Of a stretch of 64,000 bases of DNA, positions 30,667 through 45,900 are shown in pieces (position 1 is the first letter of the stretch; the number at the start of each line of letters is the position of its first letter). The stretch lies in the NCBI GenBank assembly GCA_949775045.1, contig OX459107.1:12613250-12677249 (forward strand), given 5' to 3'. A program made the position numbers and the translations under genes. Below the pieces are notes generated by a model. It was not told the DNA's origin. It worked only from the letters and a program-made list of their open reading frames with translations, and did no database searches. The stretch is from Metridium senile. Its lineage: Eukaryota; Cnidaria; Anthozoa; Actiniaria; Metridiidae.

Positions 30667-33600
30667 GAGATTTTTGCCCACTAAATTTTCATGCAAAAGA
30701 AATCCAGATATTAGCTTATATGTGACTATTATTGGGTAAGAAAAAGCGCGCTACATTTTCGTGGAAATGGTCAATGTTCACCCTAATTTATCTCGAAATT
30801 AATTACTGTAGTCTCCCTTGCAGTCGTTATTAGTGTCGGGCTTCCTGTGTCCCTCGACCCCCATTTTTTATCACATATTTCAAACTCGTATATTATCATG
30901 TTTTCTTATGTCAGTTTTGAAAAAAAATGACATCACAACTTCAATTGCCCGCGAACGTCTTGAATTAAGTTGACAACATATTGACACTTGTAAGTAGTTT
31001 ATGCTTGAAATGACGTCTTTAATTTTACAGTGTTTCACGTTCATGATCATGTAACTGATCCAAAATACCAATAGGAATCTGTCGCTTTTCTTCATATGTT
31101 TAGTCCAGAATATACACTTAATTGCAAGAATGTTGTCATATGAAAAAAGAACATTAGTAATTTAATAAAAAAGGAATAACAAAAGAAAGAGTTCAGCTTG
31201 AGTGATCTTCTTTTGTCTTTTAATTAATTCCTTTCCCACTAAATTACAAAAGTCAGGACCGACAGCGTTCTTGTAATAAGGTGTTTTACTGATATAAGAT
31301 GAACAATTAAAGTAGATTGATAGGCTTAGATTGATGGGGAAACTTACAGCTGCCAAACTTTATTCACAATATTATAAAAGATGTGTATAGTGTTTTAGTG
31401 GCAATAGTAGAGGCAGAATCCTTGGAAATTCTACTTGAAGATTACCCTAGAAATTTTGAGCAGCTACTCATATAGTTTTAAAAAGGAAGAATCTTAAGTC
31501 TAATAGCAAGCCCGAAAGGGTTCATGGGATTGTAAGTCTTATCATAAGGGTTCAAGATGCCATATTTTGTGTTTAATATGTGCAATTGTTTCTCTTTTCC
31601 TTGTGCAACACTTGCAAACCCTCAAACCCAAGTAAATAATCTCACTCAACATGAAGCCTCGATAGAATATGATCCATACAGGTCTCAAATTAGGCTTTAG
31701 ACGTTTTTCTACGACAACTGTATAATTTAATTAGCTATATGTCAAAACTCTACAGGCATGTAACGTTTTGCATGTAAGAAAAAACACACTGGCACATGCA
31801 AACTGCGTAAATATTTTTTTACCAAATTACCATTTATATGAAATTCTTTTTTCAGTCTTTCTAGTAGTTTCTAGTAAAATATTTAAAAATGTTTATCTTT
31901 TTTCAAGTACGTGTTTTTTCGCTAGCTTCTTTGGCAGTTCCCCAAATGCAGTTCTTATGGAACTTTGCCATAAAATACGATGTTTGTGTACAAAAACAGA
32001 CTTGGGTAGAGGCTTAATAGTGTAGACTGCAAAACAGACCTTTATGCCACTGACTCCAAACGCGTTGAAGCTCGATCGATTAAAGTTTCGGCTGAGAGTA
32101 CATCAGTATATCTTATTCCTGAATTTGATATTGAACTAATTGATAACGCATACATCTTTAATCATAGATTTGTGTCGTTGCTGAGTTTATATTGGATATT
32201 TTCAAATGCCAATACTTCCATCCTTTAGTCGTCGAATTAATATCTACTTGCTTCCAATGGTGTAATATGTACTCCGAAATCTAAAGACCTCAAGGAGTGA
32301 TGCATCGAATACTTCTGAAATTGCGTGACATAATTTATCGTTGTGTTACTATGTGTCACGCAATAGGTCCTTGTGACTATTATGTTTTAAAACAAGCCAT
32401 CAATATTAGTTTCCGGTTAAGTAATGTTCCTTTGTCTAACACATACAGCAAGAATAGAGGAATCATTTTCTAGTATTTAGAAAACAAATGTATCAAGCAC
32501 TAAGGATGAGACACATCTACACATAGTACAGTTGATTTAATAATATATAAAGTTGATAATAGCAAATTACAAGGAACAGATTGGACTGGTAAAGCCTATA
32601 GGCGAAGTCAATGCTTATCAACTCACCACAAGCTAGATTAGATCGACTGGATATCGCGTAGAATAGTTTGAAATGAAAATATATTCACCTCAGGCCAGAC
32701 AACGTCTAAATAGTTTGTCCACCCTAACCTGTGTAACGAGGCGTTAAGGGAATGAAGGGGAGTTGACTGAGCAGGGAAAAGGATCCTCTCCCTTCCATCT
32801 GACTTGTTTAAGATCTATTTATTATTTTGTAACCACACGACTCTTGTCAGTGGAAATCAGCCTGTTTCTAAAGTCGAACGGGTAGGCGCACGTGTTAAAA
32901 TAAAGTGTGAGCCTTGCAGAGGCTGATATATAGTATAGGAATCTAAGTTGCGTGACAGTCACATAGTTGCACAAAAATTCCTGTTCGATACAATACTTTT
33001 CGGCTTTGCATTATTGCACCCTTTTTATCAGTAAGATATTTCAGTGAGATTCTGCTAAGTGAAGATCTATTCACTACGTTTTGCCCAGTTTCCAAAAGTG
33101 TCAATGAAGACTTTCCAGGCACTTTGGTATCAAATATCAAATACCCCGTCCCTTTATACAAGTATCAGTTGACATAATCTGGTTATCACCGCCTATATCA
33201 CGCAATACTAACCAAACCATGCACTACTTTTGTAAGAAAACATCAACAGAAATATTTCAACATGGCAATGAAATATTTTGCGTGAATAGTCTTTGTAGTT
33301 TTATGCATATAACATAACGGCGTCGATTAGATGTACTATTTCCAGACAGGCGTCCAGAAAAGAAACAACGCCCAAGGTGTTTTAAAAGCACTTGATATGA
33401 CACGGCGAACTAATGAAAGATAATAGTATAGCTTTCCTGTGTTGATGGAGTGATAACTTAACTAAAGCAAATTCAATAAAGGAATACAGTCCTTTATCTG
33501 GATATTTCAAGAATATCCCGAGTCAAATGTGTGGTGCGGTCCTTAGAATGAAAATGGCGGATGTTTTTTTAACCATATCATTATGACCCCCACACAAATC

Positions 33601-33690
33601 AGTGCTTGTTTTCTGTTGCTCATAATATGAGCATTTAAAAATTTGACAACAGTAACAATTATTTTTACTGCTAGATGATAATGTTCTGAT
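30667..33690. other. Intergenic, nothing recognised
   Basis: Three kilobases without a convincing open frame, RNA gene or repeat boundary. Confidence 0.4.
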
Positions 33691-33694
33691 TGCA

Positions 33695-33815
33695 CTAATA
33701 ATGATGCTGTTGTGATGATGATGACAATAATGATAATGATGATGATAATGATAATGATATGTTTAATGGTGATGACGATAATGGTGATGATGCCGATGAT
33801 AATAATGTTCATTAT
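33695..33815 (+). repeat. GAT/AAT-rich imperfect microsatellite
   Basis: Runs of GATGAT, GATAAT and GATGAC; isoleucine-rich open frame on the minus strand is composition only. Confidence 0.75.
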
Positions 33816-34573
33816 GATGGTTTCCTTTTATATGTAACCATGTCTGTAAGCGTATGACCATATAAACTCTGCTGTCGATGGACCAATAACATAATACAAA
33901 GGCCTGAAATGATGTTATGTCTGCAATGCAAGTTCAATCAGAAATAACTTCTCCACTCTGTGAAAACCAAAGAAAATATAGCAAGACATTCTATAAATAC
34001 TATTCAATAATAACTATTCAAGCATGTTTTGTTAAGCATTTTGAATGTCAAGTCGTGAAAAATAACCCTCCACGAAAGATCAGATACTTTGTCAATCAAA
34101 GAAAAAATTAGTTTGTCACTAGTTCAAAATATTTATTAAAAGCATAAAAGAAAACCAATTATACTTTATGTCGATGCTGATTTTAATAAATCCACAATTT
34201 ATAGCTTCTATCTTAAACGATCATAGTTTTTAATTTTTGAATTATTACTTCTGATATTGGATCGGTGATCCTGTCACTTTTACTGAATGGCTTCGAAACA
34301 ACATGACTGCAAAGCATGTCGGTATTATATCGTAATTTATGAGTCAGTTCTGTCATTTATCACAACTTCAACTTATTTATCATTTTAGCGTCCGTGCTGC
34401 CATATTCTATAATAAGCCACAACCCTATTAGACTACCTGTTGTTCTCTCCTTGTTACATTTCTGACATGATTTCTCGCTACACACCATCAAGATCCCTTC
34501 GCTCCTCATCTGGCCGTCTTCTCGAAAGTAAATCCATAATATATCTACAGCGCCTGGAACAGCGATGAATGGG
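33816..34573. other. Intergenic, nothing recognised
   Basis: No gene supported between two microsatellites. Confidence 0.4.
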
Positions 34574-34575
34574 CG

Positions 34576-34709
<134 letters not shown>

Positions 34710-35040
34710 GTGCCAATAGCCGCATAAAGCCTCTAATAACAAACATTGTTTACAAGTGTGATCTACTTTCTTGCTCAACTATACCTTTAGATATGGCATA
34801 CACAATTTAAATCTTCATTGACTGAATTACTAGTCAAACTAGACATATATATATATAGATATGACCAGTGATTAAGAAAAGACGAACGCTGCAACTAAAA
34901 TATGAGATATACTCCAGATTTACATTTGTATTAAAATGATTCTAAACAGCTTGATAATTAATGCTTCAGCTTCTTTTTTTTGTTATGCGCATTTAGTTTA
35001 AAAAAAACATTTGAATGTAGACATAATATTGACGAAACTG
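34710..35040. other. Intergenic, nothing recognised
   Basis: Short gap between microsatellite and repeat family D copy. Confidence 0.35.
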
Positions 35041-35044
35041 CTCA

Positions 35045-35235
35045 CATCATGGTCAAAAAGGTGTTTTGCATGACCTGGTCACGTGACCTTGTCCATTAAA
35101 AAATATTTTCAAGAGTATTGAGGACAAAATGAATGCCAGGCTTCAAAATATTCTGCCAAAATAAACATTCTTTGAAAATGTCAACTATATCACTTTAAAA
35201 CTGGAGCTATGGGAACGATTCAATAAAAGTAATTA
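35045..35235 (-). repeat. Dispersed repeat family D, copy 1
   Basis: Minus-strand copy of the repeat also seen at 42826-43100 and 46733-46986. Shared words are GGTCACGTGACC with GTCCT/GTCCA beside it, AAAGAATGTTTAT, TTTAAAACT and GGAGCTATGGGAA. Confidence 0.55.
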
Positions 35236-35880
35236 ATTTTGCGCTATGTATTAAAATCTTTGTATGTACACAAAATGATCTATATTACTTCATTGGGAAC
35301 TCATGTGAAATGACCCATAAAGTTTTGGCCAGCCACCAATTTTCTTACTATACATGGTTTTCAAGCTATTTGCATTTCTCTTAGTTTGTTTTTAATTTTT
35401 TTTTTATATTGTAAGGATATACATAATCATGGCTAAGCTATTCGCAGCATGAATGATGATATCCTAATCTCTTATCAATTTTGTTTCTTTAATTTCCTTA
35501 ATCTAATACTTTTGGTATAAAGGTTTTTGATTTTTGAATCAGGTCACACAACAAAGTTCCACAACACTTATTGCATGTATATAATATATGTGAATCCTTT
35601 TACTCCGACGAAGCTCGAAACGTCAGTAAAGTTAAGTCAACATTTTTTACGGTGTTACAAATTTCATTCTATTACCTATCATACAGTATACTTGATAATC
35701 ATTGAGAAATATATATTGTCCTACATTTTTTTTGTCAAACTGTCTAACGTTCTGTGTCTCGATTTGCTTCAGTGTTTCGATAGGTTCTTGGGATGTATCA
35801 TTATTAAAAGAGAGATCATTTTATAATAAAATAAATCTTACAAACCCTTATAAATTATACATGAATAAATGCACATCTAC
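35236..35880. other. Intergenic, nothing recognised
   Basis: AT-rich; no gene supported. Confidence 0.4.
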
Positions 35881-35885
35881 ATATA

Positions 35886-36028
35886 ATAATAAGAATAAGA
35901 ATAAGAATAAGAATAAGAATAAGAATAAGAATAAGAATAATAAGAATAATAAGAATAATAAGAATAATAAGAATAATAAGAATAATAAGAATAATAAGAA
36001 TAATAAGAATAATAAGAATAATAAGAAT
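35886..36028 (+). repeat. (AATAAG)n then (AATAATAAG)n microsatellite
   Basis: Two adjoining blocks, a 6-bp unit then a 9-bp unit, the second apparently derived by adding AAT. Asn/Lys and Leu/Phe frames are artefacts. Confidence 0.9.
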
Positions 36029-36589
36029 TTATTACTTATATTAAGGCGCAAATTAGCATTTGGATATGATCAAATGCGCCTATAAAATTATTACATTGTA
36101 TTGAAAAAAAATAAAGAAATTAATAAAATATGTTAATATGTATAAATATAAAAACTAAGTTACATGCAAGTGAAATATCCTATATATAATAAAATGTCAG
36201 TAAAATCTAATATAAATATGTTCATAAATAAAATATATATTTTTTGCATAGTGACATTTAACTGTCTATTGTACGTAGCAAGCGAAAGCTTGTTTAAAAA
36301 GAGAAGTTTTAACTAAAGTCTTAAAGGTGTTGAAATTGTTATGTTTATATTGTTTATATTGTTTTGATGCTTGTATAATTTAATTTTAAAAATTGTGATT
36401 TTTATTTTATCTATTTTTTATGCCCATTTAACCTTCAAAACATCGGGGAAAACACGATCACACGATCACGAAGCAACATTATTGTGGTTTTCTAACGTAT
36501 AAAGAATCTCTTGTCATTTCTTGTTTGCAGTAATTTCATAATCTCAGTTTCCTATTTGTCTATAATGATGTAATGGGCTATAGTATTAC
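36029..36589. other. Intergenic upstream of smoothelin-like gene 1
   Basis: No gene. Contains a short repeat CACGATCACACGATCACG near 36454. Confidence 0.4.
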
Positions 36590-36926
36590 TACGTGCGAGA
36601 CAAGACTAAACACTAAACAGTTCAATCGTCCTTCCGATCCGGGTCACTCAAGAGCTTGTGTGACGTCGGTTTACGTCACATTGTAAACCGTATAGGGCTC
36701 TTTATTTGCTCCGTGGCTGATTAGCTTTCAATAGACGGCACATCAAACACCGTGCACAACACTACAACATTTGCATTCTCTCTACCCGAATCATCTGATT
36801 ATAATTCGCTGCCAGCCAGTTCTCCAGGGAAATCGAAGACGGGGCCTGGACGTCTTAATATCTTAATCGAACGTCTAATCGTGACACTGAGTTGGCTTTC
36901 GTCGGAGCATTCAATTGGCTTCTATC
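36590..36926 (+). promoter_or_regulatory. Putative promoter and 5' UTR of smoothelin-like gene 1
   Basis: Upstream of ATG 36927 lies TGTGACGTCGGTTTACGTCA (about 36659-36678), a near-palindrome with two CRE/ATF-like cores (TGACGTC, TACGTCA). The region is less AT-rich than its surroundings. No strict TATA box is seen. Regulation by CREB/ATF-type factors is inference. Confidence 0.4.
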
Positions 36927-39900
36927 ATGTCTACTTTAGCCGAACTTACAGCTCAAGAAACAGAGCTTAAAGAGAAGGTAATTGTTCTTAAGTATTCTTC
37001 GACAGTTCAGAGGGACTTTTAATGATGTACAATTGTGTAAAGGCTTTTGAATAGAACATTTGTGTACGTTGTATATTCAGCTCGCGTTCCTGAGCTGTGT
37101 GCTCTGTTACTTTAGTGAAATTAACTCCAAGTATCAGATTTTTGAAATGTTTATGATATTTGTGTGTTAGCATGAGAGCATTTCCAGTATTTTTTTATTC
37201 ATTTATACCTCAATTCCTCTATAACCTCTGTTGTAAAAAACCTAGAGGATTAACTAAGGACACCAAATCCAATCTGCTATGTTCAGTCAATCTGACAGAC
37301 TTGCCATGGATCGTCCATGGTATGGATTAATGTATAGGAATGCTCTAATCCACTATCGGGCTAGTTTAAATCAATATTTTCTGAGATGAAGATTGCCTCG
37401 GTAGTGCGTTTTAACAACAGAATGTTGTCAGCTTCAAACGTGACATGTTGGTTCTAGTTGTGTAACTTTCAAGTACTGCAATGTAAATCACTAAAGGAGA
37501 GACACGTCGCTAAGCAGAATGATTTAATCGATGCTTGATAACTAGCTCGATGTATCGATCGGCTATCAGCATACAGTTAGTACAGACAATCCCTTCTGCT
37601 TCATAGATCTCTGAACTTGACTAAACTAAACAGCAGTAGATTGGTATTTTGACATTCCAAGGTCATGAAGGATCCACTAAGACTATATAAGTTTCTTTGG
37701 TATTTATTATTCAATTTGTATTTGTCTCAATTGTAAAACAACTGTCTTTCAACCTACCACTGTAGCGGACTTCTTTGCGGTGCTCGTTCTATTATTCGGA
37801 ATAATAGCTTTCTCTATTGATTAACGATAATGAATTTTCGATGTAGCAGGCGATACAATTGATACTATTGGTTTTCGTATTGTTTACTGACGGCCAACTA
37901 GAGGTAAATAAAGTGTGTCTAGTGCAAGCGGCTGCAATACTAGATATCAAAGAATTATCTAGATACATCTTGACAAGATACGTTAAACTCCAAGGTTATA
38001 TATATTTAAGTTAAGTCAAGTCTTGTCAATTTTGCCTAGTTGTGTACTTAGGCACACAAACACAGCGCATAAGACTGTATATTTTAATTATTATACCTTA
38101 TAAACAAACTGCGATTGTTTGGACTTAAATGTAGACTGGTCTTCCGGTTCAAATGAACGAATCTTTAGAAACAAACGTTCCGCTTAAAGCTTTTTTATTT
38201 ATTATACGAGAACATTGATATAAAGATTAATTATATTAATAGATCGAACCGAGACTGCATATTCAATATAAGGATTACGATGCCCAGCTGGTACCGAAAT
38301 TTCGCGCAAAGTTTAAAAGTCCGTTTAAATATATTCGGAACGACATTTCGCTTGAAGATTTTGGTCTAAGAAATAGGTATAGAATAGAATAGAATAGAAT
38401 CTTTATTTTGCTCTTATATACTAATTACAATATATTATACATTATATTCTACATTTTTCTTTGTATATATAGTAAGATTATTTTTGTGCTGTTTTTCAAT
38501 GTTTATAGATTAATTAACGCTGTAGCTTTTATAGAATTAAAGGATCTATATTATTCTGAGTGTATTCAATACTATATTTACTATCAATAATCTATGTAAA
38601 ACCGTATAAAAGTTTTAAGGTGTTTTAGTCTAATATTATCAATGTGTTATGGTTGGGTGGTTTGTTTATCGTGTTTGATCGACTGTTTTGTCGTTCTGTT
38701 CTCCAAGATGAAAGCGTTTTTTCTTGGCAGTTTTAATTATGCCTTGGGCTGTTCTTTAACTCTTTGTCTATTGAATGATCAAAAAACAATTGTGTTGTGC
38801 TAATTATCCGCTCGGCTATTCTAGAAGACTTAACATGCCATACAAAACTGCTAAGATGTACTAATGGATTTCTCATTTGAAATACACTTTCGACCGATTG
38901 TACATATGTCTACGAGTACAAATATTATCTAGAACCGCTGTACTATTTGACAAAAGGCGCATTTGCACAGGCTTAGCCTCAATTCCGAGTAATTTAAAAT
39001 GTGTTTTCTATTGTTAGTGATAACATTTTTTTCATCCTTTGCTTGAGATGTGAATATTTCGACAACAAATCGAAGCGCCATTTGTCAAATAGTACAGCGG
39101 TGCTAGATAACATGAAACAACGTACGTCGGTGTGGCCGATAAAAGTGATAAAAACATTTAGGTGTTGTCATATTTCTCAGACCTTTTTTGAACCTTTGGT
39201 GTCGGTAGTATTTCATAAGCTTGTACTTACTAATCGTACAGAAAAAGTTTTGAATGTTGGATAAATTTTGACGCGGGCAAAGCGGAAAGCGGACGAATTA
39301 TTACGTTCCCGTTGTGTAAATATTGTTTATATATCAGTTTTCATAAGCAATATCAGGGTCAAGCAGGTTTCTACTACAAAACGAGTAGTTCTAAGTCTTT
39401 ATCTTACTTGTTTAGAAAGGGTAATGCAATGATAATAATAATGATACTCTAATTCTTATCGTCTCCATCGTTTCACAGTGAATATAGAAAACTGAGAAAA
39501 TAACGATGCAAATAATAACTAATAAAAAAAATATTTTGACTTCCATGCATTTAAGGAACACATTATAATAGTTGTGCCCAATCTATATACATCTATTTCA
39601 AAAATCGTTGTCGCAATCAGTGTACAGTCCACACTCTGAAGCCTGCAAAGGATGGCAGCATTTCATCACTGTTTTTTCCATTTTATAGCATATTTTGGTT
39701 GTACGTGTTTGTGTTATACGACTTTAACAAGTTGTTGCAGTGGTAGACGATGAAATAAACATTTCTTTTATTGAACGAGTAATAATCACAAATTATGTTC
39801 ATATTACCGACATCCTTTGCAGGCTTCAGAGTGTGAGTGTACAGCTGCGGCCGCGACAACGATTATTGAAATAGGTGTTATAATAGATTGATTGATTGAT

Positions 39901-42900
39901 TGATTGAATACATGGGAAGTAGAAATGGAGTGTGCGATGAAGTGTGCAGTCATTCATCTCGAGGAAGTTGAGGGCTGAAAATACGTTTCTAAATAATACA
40001 AACATACGCATTTTAACAATATTTTAGTTATTATATGAATAATTCGCATTAAATTTGCAGCTGAATAATTTCCATTACCGAGACAGTAAATCTAAGAAAA
40101 TGAATTAAAGTATTTCTCTTTTACATTATTATTATTTTACATTATATTTGTTTACAATCACCGTTTAATAATTTTTGCTGAAAATGTAGGTAAGAAATCC
40201 TCTGTAAATGCATCCATCTTTGAATGTACGTCAAGAAAATGGGAGGGATGCGCTTGTACAAGAAATATGAATAGTGTTCTTAGAATAGGGTTATAGTAAT
40301 TTACAATAATAGAACCATATCACATGTATACCAAACTGAAACCCACGCTGAATCACATGGTATGACCCTTCAAATAGGATGTGACTTTCACAAAAGAAAA
40401 ACAATTATCACCCATGCAGACCGACATGAACGCTTATTGCACGCTTAAACATGTAGATTTGTTACAACACAATTTGAAAGTATCAAGCATTACGCAGAGC
40501 TGTTGGCAGTGATAGTATTATAGGTGAGTAAGGTGGGTTTACGAACTTTCTTTATGTCATCGCAATCACCATCAAATATCATAACATAGAAAACTATTTG
40601 AAACTGCTCTTTTCTTTCTACTTCCAATATTCAATACCCAAAAATTGCAGTTTTTCCTTCTGCCTTGTGGATGAGAACATGTGAAAAGGAGCTGGCTAAT
40701 TGATGAGAAATGAATGAGAAAAAAGAACATGCCTATCCAACGTATGTATGGGAACACATGAATATATAGCCGGTTTCGCTCAGCATATTATTAACTTTTC
40801 CTGTTAGAATATTTCATACTTTTTGACCATATGTTTGTAAGAGTTGGTACGTGTCAATGATCAGTGAGCACCGTTCTTGGCAGGTATTATGTCCATATTT
40901 CATCATCATTGCTGGTGCAATGGCCTTGAGGCAAACCAACACGTCGCCACCATAACGTGCATTGATACACAATAACACTGTGTTTATACCGCTTCGCAGT
41001 ACTTCTCGGCCATTCTTAGTAAATACGCGATACTCAGCAGAATAGGAAAATAATATGTTATTGCGTTGCGTATAAATGTAACGTAATCAAATTCCTTGAA
41101 TAGATGTATGTCGTCAATGGACAAGACTGGTCACGACTCCAGAGACTATCTGAGTAAAACATATATAAATGCAGCTCTTGTGAATTGAAAATGAATCAAG
41201 GATTGTTTGACCTCATTCTTGTATAGGAAGTAAGGAAGGAAAAGAACTAATAATATTTAGCGTCGGTAGTTCAATTAGCTGATCTCCCAGGAAGCCGACG
41301 GTGCGCTCTTTTCCCCCCTCTCTCCATCAATGATCCGTTTTACTTGCATTTAAAGCTACTCAAAGCTACAAAGATTGGAAAGAAGTCGAAACAAGTGTGA
41401 GGCCACTGGGGATCGACCTTGATAGTGGCAATTTATTGATTCAGAGAAATTGTAGATTATCAGTAAGATTTAGAAGTGGTCTCCTAATAAAGCGGTCTTT
41501 GTTATATATAGTACAGTACTTCAAGATGTCTGTCTCGTAAGTACACATTTAATATGTTGTCGACAGCTTATTGCTTCACCAAATAGCTTTTGTCTGGCAT
41601 ATGCAATAGGGTATTTGAATCATTTTATTGAAACCATACCGGTAAAGAGAAAGAGAGAGTGATAGAGAGAGTGAAAGTGATAGAGAAAGAGGGAGAGAGA
41701 GAGAGTGAATAGGTTATAGAGTAAAAAGAAATCGATAACGGGCAATGAAAGAGAAAAAATAGTGGACAAGAGAAAGAAAGAAGAGAGAACAAAAGCCAGT
41801 CAACAAAACAAAGTAAAAGAACAAAAGCATTAAGATAGTTGCCAAAGAATATCAACAAGTTAATGTGAGAATATACTGAATAAAATTACTGGCGATGAAC
41901 GGTGGACACATCACTTCACGGGAGAATGGATCGAAATCAAATTATACAAATCTATAGTGATATACCTAAACGTTCAGTTTTAACTATTATCATTTCACCG
42001 CTCGCCCATTAAGTTATCTCTCCAAAATTTGTAGTTCTGATCAAGAAGGGGACAGCGAGATGGAGAAACGTTTAATATAAGCGCCACATATTTGGCAGAA
42101 TAGCCGGAGCCGATGACTGTAAGGGATTTTTATTCTCCCTTGTGTTCGTTTCAAGCTTATTTACCGTTTGTTGTATATTGATAGAGTACAAACACTAAAA
42201 GTGTGCAATACTTTGTACTATTTACCACTAAATAGTGTTGATTAAACAATAGAGAACAAAAGAATTTGCATAATTAAGCAGTATTTAGTGGTATTTATGT
42301 TGCACACTTTTAGTGTTTGTACTCTATATCTTGGTTAAAGGATATATTTTAAATTATTTTATTATTGTATAAGTCTTTTGGTTATGTTCTTTATTATGTA
42401 ATGTTTACCATATCAGTTCAAGTACAACTCAGCAATAGAATCAATAAGAAATATAACGTTTAAAAAACAATTTGAAAATCGTAACAAAAAACCATCAATC
42501 AAAACCTGCATGCCGAATAGATCAGTCTAGAACGCCTATAGTTGAATAACACAAATGTGGAATGTACTGTTTGAAATAACTGAAATAGCTAGTAATAGTT
42601 TTTTAAGGTTGGGGGTTCTTTAAATTACAAAATAATATTCAGGGATTATAACCAATTCTATATATCATAATGCATTTGGAAATTAATGAATTCCCACAAT
42701 GCCTATGGGTCTCAAATCAATCATTTCCAGATGGTTAACGTTAAAATAGGAATATTTATAGTTTAGTTTGTTTGATTAGCGTATTATGTGGATATTTTTG
42801 CAGCATGTGGTCACTATTGAAGGTTAATAGGCCTTGTAGGACTCAAAAGACAATGTCATAACAACTATCTTTAAAACTATTAAAGGCTTTGAGAATTTTT

Positions 42901-45900
42901 GGAAATCATCAGCTATTTAAACTCTCGTAATTTTTGATGAATCAAAAAAATGTCAGAGCCTTAGTTTTAAAGATGTTAAGATAAAACTTTCAGAGAATGT
43001 TTGTCGGACATTCTCCTTTGAATTCTGGAATACATTTTGCGCTATACTCTGAAATTGTTTTTGAAAATGGTCACGTGACCACGTCCTACAAAGGCCTATA
43101 ATTAGTTAAAAGGCCTATTATTAGCCTCTTGTTAGTTTTTAGTGCCTTTATTTTTGGTTAGATATATCTGGTTTATTACTATTTTTGTTGTTATCACATC
43201 AGAAAAAGGACGTAAGGTTAATACAAGGTTAAATATACCTTGCAGCGAGGAACAAACGATTTTTTGTGGTATACCACCGTCAAAAGATCAAATAACTCGA
43301 ATATATTTCGTTCAAGTAAAATAACAACAATCTACACAGTAAAAAAAGCACTGGTAATAACCACCAACTTCCATAGTTTGTAAATAGACTGTTAATACGA
43401 ATTTACAAGATCAAGGTACATTTACATAGTATGTAAATATCTATTTACTAAATATTTACTATGGAAAGGGTTCAGTTTTTCCAGTGCTATATATGACAGG
43501 CCCCCTAAGAAAACAATGTAATTCTTCCCGATGAAGCGTGCCACAACCATCAAGCCTTTCAAATAAATGTATATGAATGATTTATTAAACGATGTGTTGT
43601 GTTTTTTTCCAGTTGGAACAGACTAAAAAGATCGACGAGCGACGAAAAATAAGAGCAGATCTACGAGCATTACGAACCAAGAAAGAAAAACTTGAAAATG
43701 AAAATGGAGATCAAAAGATAGCTGTGGTCGCTTCTTCGCCTGTTGTAATTTCTATGAACAAACGCTCTGATCACTTTGATGATAAGTTATCCAATTCTAT
43801 ACAACCAGAGCCTGTCAGTATTTCTATTAAAAATACCGACAACCAGCCGAAAGTCACCCGAAGTACATATAAATTTGAAATGAAAAGTACCCGTGTGGAG
43901 TCTTCTAATCGTAATAATCAAATCAACGGAGTAGAAGAAAAACGGGCAAGAATTAACCAAGACCTTAACAACAACAATAACCAAGAAAACATGCAAACCA
44001 GCAATGCTGCGCCTAAGCGCATGAGCAGAAGAGCCTCCCTCGTGGAGCTGTTCAAAATTGAAGGAGACAGCAAGGGTGGGGTGCGTAGGCCTCGTACCGC
44101 TCAACCTGATATTCCTGATTCTGCAAAATTACCTGTCAGCGGACCTCCATCTTCGCGCAGGGACGTTGTCAAGTCTGATGACCAAACTAAACAAGACCTT
44201 TTACAAAATCTTGGACGCCTGCGCAGTAGAAGGAGATCAGTACGCGAGATCCAGAATCACGATGAGCTTGACGGATTAATGTATGTAAAACAAGGTGATG
44301 CCGTCAAACTCGTCAGTACAACCAAAGGAGACGAGGAGGTAAAGGAAGAAAGACGTGTTCGACGATCATCTAGACGAGAAATGCAAGAAAAGATGAAGTT
44401 TGAAGGCGGTCTTATCAAAACGATGGAGTCAAAGGAAGCTGTGCTGTCACCATTGAAGGAAGAAAGTCCCTCCCCTTCAGCTAACAATCGCTTTAGTTAT
44501 GGTAACAGTACAGCAAATAGAGCACAGCCACCACCTAAACAAGACAACAGACCATCATCCTTCACTAACAATAGAGTTGGCAACAGGAATGATGGTCCAC
44601 AACCTGGACGGTTAGGTGGTCGACCTCAACCCAAGTCTTTTCTTGCTGGAAAAGAGGAGGTTAGTGCTTTTTGTGTATTTATTTGTATATTTTGTTTTTA
44701 TTTGCTTTGTTATTTTTTTACATCAGGGTGGAGTGTTGGTTGTTCAGTTGGTGCCTGCTTGCCTGCTTGCCTGCTTGCCTGCTTGCCTGCTTGCCTGCTT
44801 GCCTGCTTGCCTGCTTGCCTGCTTGCCTGCTTGCCTGCTTGCCTGCTTGCCTGCTTGCCTGCTTGCCTGCTTGCCTGCTTGCCTGCTTGCAAGTAATTTA
44901 TCACTTGTAAGTAATTTATGTCTAGATAATTAACAAACTGTTTAAATCCTAGGCTCCTGCACCGGCAAAACTGACAGGCTCGGTTGCAGACAGAATGGCT
45001 TACTTTAGACAACAGGCTGAAGAAGAGAAAAAACAAGTTAAAAAGCAAATGCCAGTCAAGGTGAATAGGGTTCCACCAGCTCCAGCACCTACCCCTGCCA
45101 AACTGATACCACCATCCACTCCCACCACTAACAATGAAACTAAGGAACGAGTCTCCTTAAAGAAAGCTCCTGATCCAAACAAGGCGTAAGTCTAATGCTT
45201 TATAGTAATTCATCATCGCAACAGCAGGCCTCAGTATACAATATATTTAACTCAATAGTCCCCTTGACAGTTCCATGCGCCATCTTGAAAGGTAGCCGGG
45301 CCTTTGCAAGAGATACGAACGTTGAGTTTGCAATGATAAAGACCTTTTAACTCCTCGCGGGACAATTATTTACCTTATCATTGCAATCTCAACGTTCGTC
45401 TCGCTTCGATGCAAAGGCCCGGCTACTTTTCAAGATGGCGCAGGGAACTGTGAAGGGGACTAAATAAGGCACTACTGTGTAATCATGTTTGAATAGTATA
45501 CAATCAATGTCATTAACGTTGTCCTTGAAAGTATCAACAACAAAATGTGACACGTCATTCTTTCTTTATTTGTTTTCAGCAGTTGAAATTTTAATGTTTA
45601 ACTGTGTAATGAGTAACAGTGAACGTGGAATAGAGCGGATTTCGCATGACTGTGCAACGTATACGGTACCGTGCCGTGACCGTGTCGTTATTTATATAAA
45701 AAGATTCGAAGTTTTTTTCCGTGACCGTGCAGTGCCTTCACGGCCGTGTCGTCTTCGTGCCGTAGTTTCTATAAAGACATTCGAAATCACTGCCGTAACC
45801 AACCTGTGGTGTTTTGATAGGCACAGGAAAAACTCTCTAAATTTCATTTGTACTGTACCGTGCTGTGTCTGTGCTGTTTGCACAGTCATACGAAATCCGC

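Larger units (their letters stand above)
36978..43612 (+). other. Intron 1 of smoothelin-like gene 1
   Basis: 6.6 kb carrying several foldback elements (38929, 39588, 42182), a GA-rich tract and a family D repeat. No nested gene is supported. Confidence 0.7.

Noticed and set aside
30880..33161. Several 60-85 codon frames
   Set aside because: No family resemblance, no splice context and AT-driven composition.
44616..45048. Ala/Cys/Leu-rich (+) and Lys/Gln/Ala/Ser-rich (-) frames after exon 2
   Set aside because: Produced by the (GCCTGCTT)n run in the intron; exon 2 ends at a good donor before it.
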